Shown one piece after another: positions 23,208 through 27,494 of a DNA stretch of 27,494 nucleotides (the first letter of the stretch is position 1; every line of letters starts with the position of its first letter). Location: the NCBI GenBank assembly GCA_013695925.1, contig JACCZO010000192.1, positions 1 through 27,494 of the forward strand. Direction: 5' to 3'. The stretch is from Chthoniobacterales bacterium. Its GTDB lineage: Bacteria; Verrucomicrobiota; Verrucomicrobiia; Chthoniobacterales; UBA10450. Made by a program: the position numbers and the translations under genes. Below the pieces are notes generated by a model. That model was not told where the DNA came from, did no database searches, and worked only from the letters and a program-made list of their open reading frames with translations.

Positions 23208-24014
23208 GTGCAGCCGCAGAAATACCTGACCGTTTTCAATCTCGGGATCCAGAACACGTTTGTGTATCGCTGGAATTATTTACTCCGGGCTATCTTCGGC
23301 ATCATCCCGCTCGTCGGTACCGTTTTCCTCTGGCGCGCCATCTTTAAGGAGAGTGGCGGCGGGATGCGCGGCTACGACTACGGGTCGATGATCTACTACT
23401 ACCTGCTCACGATCCTGGTCAGCAATCTCGTCACCCCGACCGAGGATGAATGGCAGATCGCGGCCGATATTCGCGAAGGCCAGATCAATTCCTTCCTCAC
23501 GAAACCGATGAGTTATCTTGGATACCGTTTCAGTATCTTCCTGAGCGGGCGACTGGTTTACACCGCGGTCACGATTCTCCCGATCGCCGCCATCTTTTTT
23601 TATTTCCGGCGCTTCATCATTTTACCTAACGATCCCGTGATCTGGCTGACAGCGCTCGTATCCCTCGTCATGTCGGCTTTCATCCAGTTTTTCATCACCT
23701 ACGCGCTTTCCATGATGGCTTTCTGGATTCTGGAAATCTCGACGATCGTTTTCATCGTCTACAGCTTCGAATATTTCCTCGGTGGCCAGATGTTCCCGCT
23801 CGATATCATGCCGCCTGCCATCCAGGCGGTGATGAAATGGCTTCCGTTTTACTACGAGCTCTTTTGCCCGATCGCGATTTTCCAGGGTCGCCTGCGCGGA
23901 GCGGAAATGTGGGCTGCCCTTGCCATCCAGTGCGGCTGGATGCTGGCGATGTGGGCCGCAGCCAACCTGATGTGGAAACGCGGACTCGGTCACTACCAAG
24001 CCGTCGGCGGCTAA
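23208..24014 (+). CDS. ABC-2 type transporter permease (DUF990/ABC2_membrane_6-like)
   Basis: A 268-residue permease with six predicted membrane helices. The N-terminus QPQKYLTVFNLGIQNTFVYR, followed by WNYLLRAIFGIIPL, matches DUF990-type permeases, and IREGQINSFLTKPMSYLGYR is the conserved cytoplasmic loop. Later helices include FIQFFITYALSMMAFWILEI and FLGGQMFPLDIMPPAIQ. Such permeases work in pairs with an ATPase; none lies beside it, so its partners are elsewhere or beyond the window and the substrate is unknown. The start GTG at 23208 is preferred over the GTG at 23193, which sits in a repeat element. The gene is flanked by palindromic elements on both sides. Confidence 0.85.
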   Translation: MQPQKYLTVFNLGIQNTFVYRWNYLLRAIFGIIPLVGTVFLWRAIFKESGGGMRGYDYGSMIYYYLLTILVSNLVTPTEDEWQIAADIREGQINSFLTKPMSYLGYRFSIFLSGRLVYTAVTILPIAAIFFYFRRFIILPNDPVIWLTALVSLVMSAFIQFFITYALSMMAFWILEISTIVFIVYSFEYFLGGQMFPLDIMPPAIQAVMKWLPFYYELFCPIAIFQGRLRGAEMWAALAIQCGWMLAMWAAANLMWKRGLGHYQAVGG

Positions 24015-24031
24015 CGGCGAAGGCAAGCAAT

Positions 24032-24103
24032 TAACCGCAGAGGACGCAGAGTGCGCGGAGGACGAATGAAGATTCCTGCCTCCCTCTGCGTCCTCTGCGG
24101 TTA
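24032..24103. repeat. Perfect palindromic element (CCGCAGAGGACGCAGAG type)
   Basis: A 20-base arm at 24032-24051 (TAACCGCAGAGGACGCAGAG) is repeated exactly in reverse complement at 24084-24103 around 32 bases. It lies in the gap after the permease gene. A decayed relative is at 26266-26336. Confidence 0.85.
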
Positions 24104-24160
24104 CACCTCCGCTCGATTTTCGTTGCACGGGTGGGCGCCGCTTTCCACATTCGCGGCACC

Positions 24161-25042
24161 GTGGACCTGAAACGCTATCTCACCGCCCGCCAACAAGAGG
24201 TCGACCGCGCGCTCGACCGTTTTCTGCCGAAAGCCTCGACCAAGCCGGCCACGATCCACAAGGCAATGCGCTATTCGCTTTTTGCCGGGGGCAAACGGCT
24301 GCGCCCGATTCTTTGTCTGGCCGCGGCCGAGGCTTGCGCCGGCCTAACGAAAAGCGCTCTTCCGCTCGCCTGCGCGCTGGAGTGCATTCACACCTATTCC
24401 CTCATCCACGACGATCTCCCGAGCATGGATAACGACGATTTCCGGCGCGGGCGCCGGACCTGTCACAAAGTTTTTGGCGATGGGATCGCCGTCCTGGCGG
24501 GAGATGCGCTGCTCACGATCGCGTTTGAAATTGCGGCGGAGGCGGAGACGTGGCCGCGCTACGACCTGCGCGCGATCTTCCGCGAAATCTCCGTCGCCGC
24601 GGGCAGCCGCAAGCTGATCGCGGGTCAGGTAGCGGACCTCGAGGGGGAAGGCAAGCCGATCAATCGCGCGCAACTGCGCTACATTCACCAGAACAAGACC
24701 GCCGCCCTCCTCACAACCTCAGTCCGGCTCGGCGCGATGAGCGCCAACGCCACACCAACCCAGCTCGCTACGATCAGTGATTTCGGCCAGGCCCTTGGCT
24801 TGGCCTTCCAGGTGATCGACGACATTCTCGACGTCACGCAGACGAGCGAGAAACTGGGAAAAAGCGCGGGGAAAGATGTCGCTGCGCACAAGGCCACTTA
24901 CCCCTCGGTCCTGGGTCTGGAAAAATCGCGCGCCGAAGCCGGCCGTTTGACCCGACAGGCGCACGCTGCGCTGAGGCCGTTAGGCAAGAAAGCCGAGACG
25001 CTACGAGCGCTCGCGAACTACCTGCTGGAGCGCGAGTACTAA
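24161..25042 (+). CDS. ispA: Farnesyl/geranyl diphosphate synthase (IspA-like polyprenyl synthetase)
   Basis: A 293-residue class I prenyltransferase from GTG 24161 (VDLKRYLTARQQEVDRALDR); a GTG at 24131 would add ten residues. It has the first Asp-rich motif DDLPSMD at 84-90, the second DDILD at 220-224, GGKRLRP at 43-49 for diphosphate binding and QVIDDILDVTQTSEKLGKSA with KDVAAHKATYPSVLG, typical of IspA-type enzymes. It makes short-chain isoprenoid diphosphates for quinones, undecaprenyl phosphate or hopanoids. No isoprenoid gene is adjacent; the gene sits between two palindromic elements and may be its own unit. Confidence 0.93.
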   Translation: MDLKRYLTARQQEVDRALDRFLPKASTKPATIHKAMRYSLFAGGKRLRPILCLAAAEACAGLTKSALPLACALECIHTYSLIHDDLPSMDNDDFRRGRRTCHKVFGDGIAVLAGDALLTIAFEIAAEAETWPRYDLRAIFREISVAAGSRKLIAGQVADLEGEGKPINRAQLRYIHQNKTAALLTTSVRLGAMSANATPTQLATISDFGQALGLAFQVIDDILDVTQTSEKLGKSAGKDVAAHKATYPSVLGLEKSRAEAGRLTRQAHAALRPLGKKAETLRALANYLLEREY

Positions 25043-25080
25043 GCCTCAGCCATTCGCGGCTCCGGAGGTTCCGACGCCTG

Positions 25081-25226
25081 GGTAGCGCATACGTCTCGTG
25101 TGCTGGTCGCGCTGTCTCAGCGCGACGAACTTTCCTGACGGCGGGGTCGCCTGAGCGATGGCGAACCGAGCGCAAAGTTCGCGACGATGGAACACCGTCG
25201 CCAGCACACGAGACGTGTGCGCTACC
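25081..25226. repeat. Palindromic intergenic element (GTAGCGCACACGTCTC type)
   Basis: Arms at 25081-25106 and 25201-25226 (each has TCTCGTGTGCTGG or its complement) are inverted copies with one mismatch in 26, around 94 bases. The interior has a shorter imperfect pairing of CGACGAACTTT with AAAGTTCGCG. It occupies most of the gap between ispA and the convergent tsaD (25043-25267). No gene was seen in it. Confidence 0.8.
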
Positions 25227-25267
25227 AGGAAAGCTCTCTTTCCGGTTTAGCGCGTTCCCATGGCCGC

Positions 25268-26263
<996 letters not shown>

Positions 26264-26265
26264 TG

Positions 26266-26336
26266 AACCGCAGAGAACGCAGAGAGCACAGAGGAGTTGC
26301 GAATTTTCGCCGTTCTTCCTCCGCGATCTCTGCGAT
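26266..26336. repeat. Decayed copy of the CCGCAGAG palindromic element
   Basis: AACCGCAGAGAACGCAGAGA at 26266-26285 and the inverted, mutated partner at 26318-26336 (CCTCCGCGATCTCTGCGAT) flank about 32 bases, the same size and arrangement as at 24032. It fills most of the gap between tsaD and the S41 protease. Confidence 0.65.
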
Positions 26337-26350
26337 AGAAAATGGAACCC

Positions 26351-27494
26351 CTATTTTTTTACCGCCTCGACTTGGGGCGAGGTTTGTTGGGCGTAGATCA
26401 TCACGCCCTTGAGCGCGTCAATCCCGCGCATCATTTGCAGGTCTTTCGTCTTGATGATGCCGGTCGCTTGGGACGGCTGGATCTGGTCGTTGCTGCGCAG
26501 GGCCGCGACGGCGCGATCCTGCTCCGGCGTGAGCGGCACGAGAATGTTGGGGGTCACGCCGTTGCCCTGAATGACCGCCATGCTCGGGGTGTAGTATTTT
26601 GCGGTCGTGAAACGCAGGGCGGAACCGTCCGGCAGTTGCATGACGTTTTGCACTGAGCCTTTGCCGAAGGTCGTCTCGCCGACGACGATCGCGCGATGCA
26701 GATCCTTGAGCGCGCCGGCCACAATCTCCGAGCCGCTCGCGCTCCCTTCGTTCACCAAAACGACGAGCGGAAACCGCGGTCTTTCCTTTGTCCCGCCCGG
26801 GGTGGAATATTCGTGCTGCTGCGAGGAAGCGCGGCCCTGAGTCGAGACGACCTTGGTGTTCGGCGGCAAAAACTGCCCGAGCACATCGACCGCGGAGTTG
26901 AGCAGGCCGCCCGGATTGTTGCGCAAATCGAGCACCAGTGCCTGCATTCCTTGCTTCTGCAAATCGTCGAGCGTTTTGCTGAACTCGTCCGCGGTCGGCT
27001 CGTTAAATTGCACGATCCGCACATAGCCGACCTTGAAAGGGCCGGTCAGCTCGGGATCGAGCAGTTGCCCGCCTTTCACGCTCTGCACTTTGATTTCCTT
27101 GCGCTCGAGCGGGTAATCTTTGATCTCCCTGGTCGAGGGTCGCAGAATCGTTAGGGTGATTTTCTGCCCGGGCGCGCCGCGCAAAACATCGACCGCCTCC
27201 TGCAGTCCAAGTTTATCGGTTGCGGCGCCGTTGATTTTCAAAATCTGATCGCCCGCCTGGATCCCCGCTTTCGCAGCGGGCGTGTCCTCCATCGGCGTGA
27301 CGACGGTGAGGAGGCCGTCTTTTACCCCGACCTCAACGCCAAGCCCGTTGAAGCGGCTGCGGGTGTCGTCCTGCATATCCTTAAAATCGTCCGGATCCAT
27401 GAACTGACTGTGCGGATCGAGCGAGGAAAGCATCCCTTTCATCGCGGCATAAATCAGGTCGTGATAGCTAACCTTCTGGCCGTCGACATAATCC
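26351..27494 (-). CDS. C-terminal processing protease (S41, CtpA/Prc), 5' end missing
   Basis: The window ends within this minus-strand gene: the frame stays open to 27494 (…DYVDGQKVSYHDLIYAAMKG), upstream of an internal ATG at 27442. The visible part has the S41 N-terminal helical region (LSSLDPHSQFM), a PDZ domain (GLGVEVGVKDGLLTVVTPME, AKAGIQAGDQILKING) and the catalytic core: LRNNPGGLL, the nucleophile Ser in NEGSASGSEIVAGAL and the general-base Lys in TTFGKGSVQ. Such proteases trim or degrade periplasmic proteins from their C-termini. The tail after the core is Gln/Lys-rich and ends KK. The signal peptide should lie beyond the window. Confidence 0.95.
   Translation of the reverse strand, partial: DYVDGQKVSYHDLIYAAMKGMLSSLDPHSQFMDPDDFKDMQDDTRSRFNGLGVEVGVKDGLLTVVTPMEDTPAAKAGIQAGDQILKINGAATDKLGLQEAVDVLRGAPGQKITLTILRPSTREIKDYPLERKEIKVQSVKGGQLLDPELTGPFKVGYVRIVQFNEPTADEFSKTLDDLQKQGMQALVLDLRNNPGGLLNSAVDVLGQFLPPNTKVVSTQGRASSQQHEYSTPGGTKERPRFPLVVLVNEGSASGSEIVAGALKDLHRAIVVGETTFGKGSVQNVMQLPDGSALRFTTAKYYTPSMAVIQGNGVTPNILVPLTPEQDRAVAALRSNDQIQPSQATGIIKTKDLQMMRGIDALKGVMIYAQQTSPQVEAVKK

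Noticed and set aside
26351..26360. The run of T near the S41 protease end as a terminator
   Set aside because: These bases encode the C-terminal Lys codons on the minus strand, before the stop, and no stem precedes them in the right orientation.

Overview
The window is GC-rich, gene-dense bacterial DNA. Its gene content points to a soil-type Verrucomicrobia genome, probably near Chthoniobacterales or 'Spartobacteria'. The evidence is a Minf_1886-type protein of the Planctomycetes/Verrucomicrobia, a DUF1844 protein, family resemblance across the housekeeping proteins, and short palindromic elements in most intergenic gaps. This placement is inferred from protein families; there is no rRNA gene in the window. 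No tRNA, CRISPR array, complete insertion sequence or prophage was seen.

Layout. 1-2977: end of a cysteine-containing protein, an amidohydrolase (deaminase-like) and a sigma-54-dependent NtrC-type response regulator. 2978-4539: a degraded stretch with no intact gene. It holds a frameshifted glycosyltransferase with a 10-base G tract, the stub of a probable toxin, a frameshifted antitoxin-like gene, a second copy of the last ~14 codons of an NtrC-type regulator, and two palindromic elements. 4540-7937: glycogen debranching enzyme GlgX, a host-attachment/baeRF-like protein and a short ribosome hibernation factor. 7993-11527 (minus): DUF1844, a double M16 metallopeptidase and a Minf_1886-type protein. 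11607-14316: a TPR protein, a secreted protein with a degenerate peptidase fold and a Tyr-rich secreted protein with a peptidoglycan-binding domain. 14356-15458 (minus): a coupled pair of zinc-ribbon proteins. 15601-23062 (plus): L,D-transpeptidase, DAHP synthase, Mfd, a SurA/PpiC-like foldase, PdxA and DUF2238. Several of these overlap or nearly abut, as in an operon, and surA-pdxA adjacency is also known from enterobacteria. 23208-25042: an orphan ABC-2 permease and a farnesyl/geranyl diphosphate synthase. 25268-27494 (minus): TsaD and a C-terminal processing protease cut by the window end.

The most unusual signal is not a gene. The heptamer CGTTAGG (or its complement CCTAACG) occurs 25 times, 17 of them as the octamer CGTTAGGC. 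It is in both orientations in nearly equal numbers, almost all inside genes and in all three reading frames, where it forces the otherwise uncommon TTA leucine codon. This resembles a genome-wide DNA-level signal (uptake sequence, methylation or recombination motif) rather than protein constraint. Other notable points are three start codons each lying exactly 5 bp after a -10 box (candidate leaderless mRNAs), a poly-G tract of phase-variation type in the glycosyltransferase, and a period-7 tandem repeat inside pdxA.
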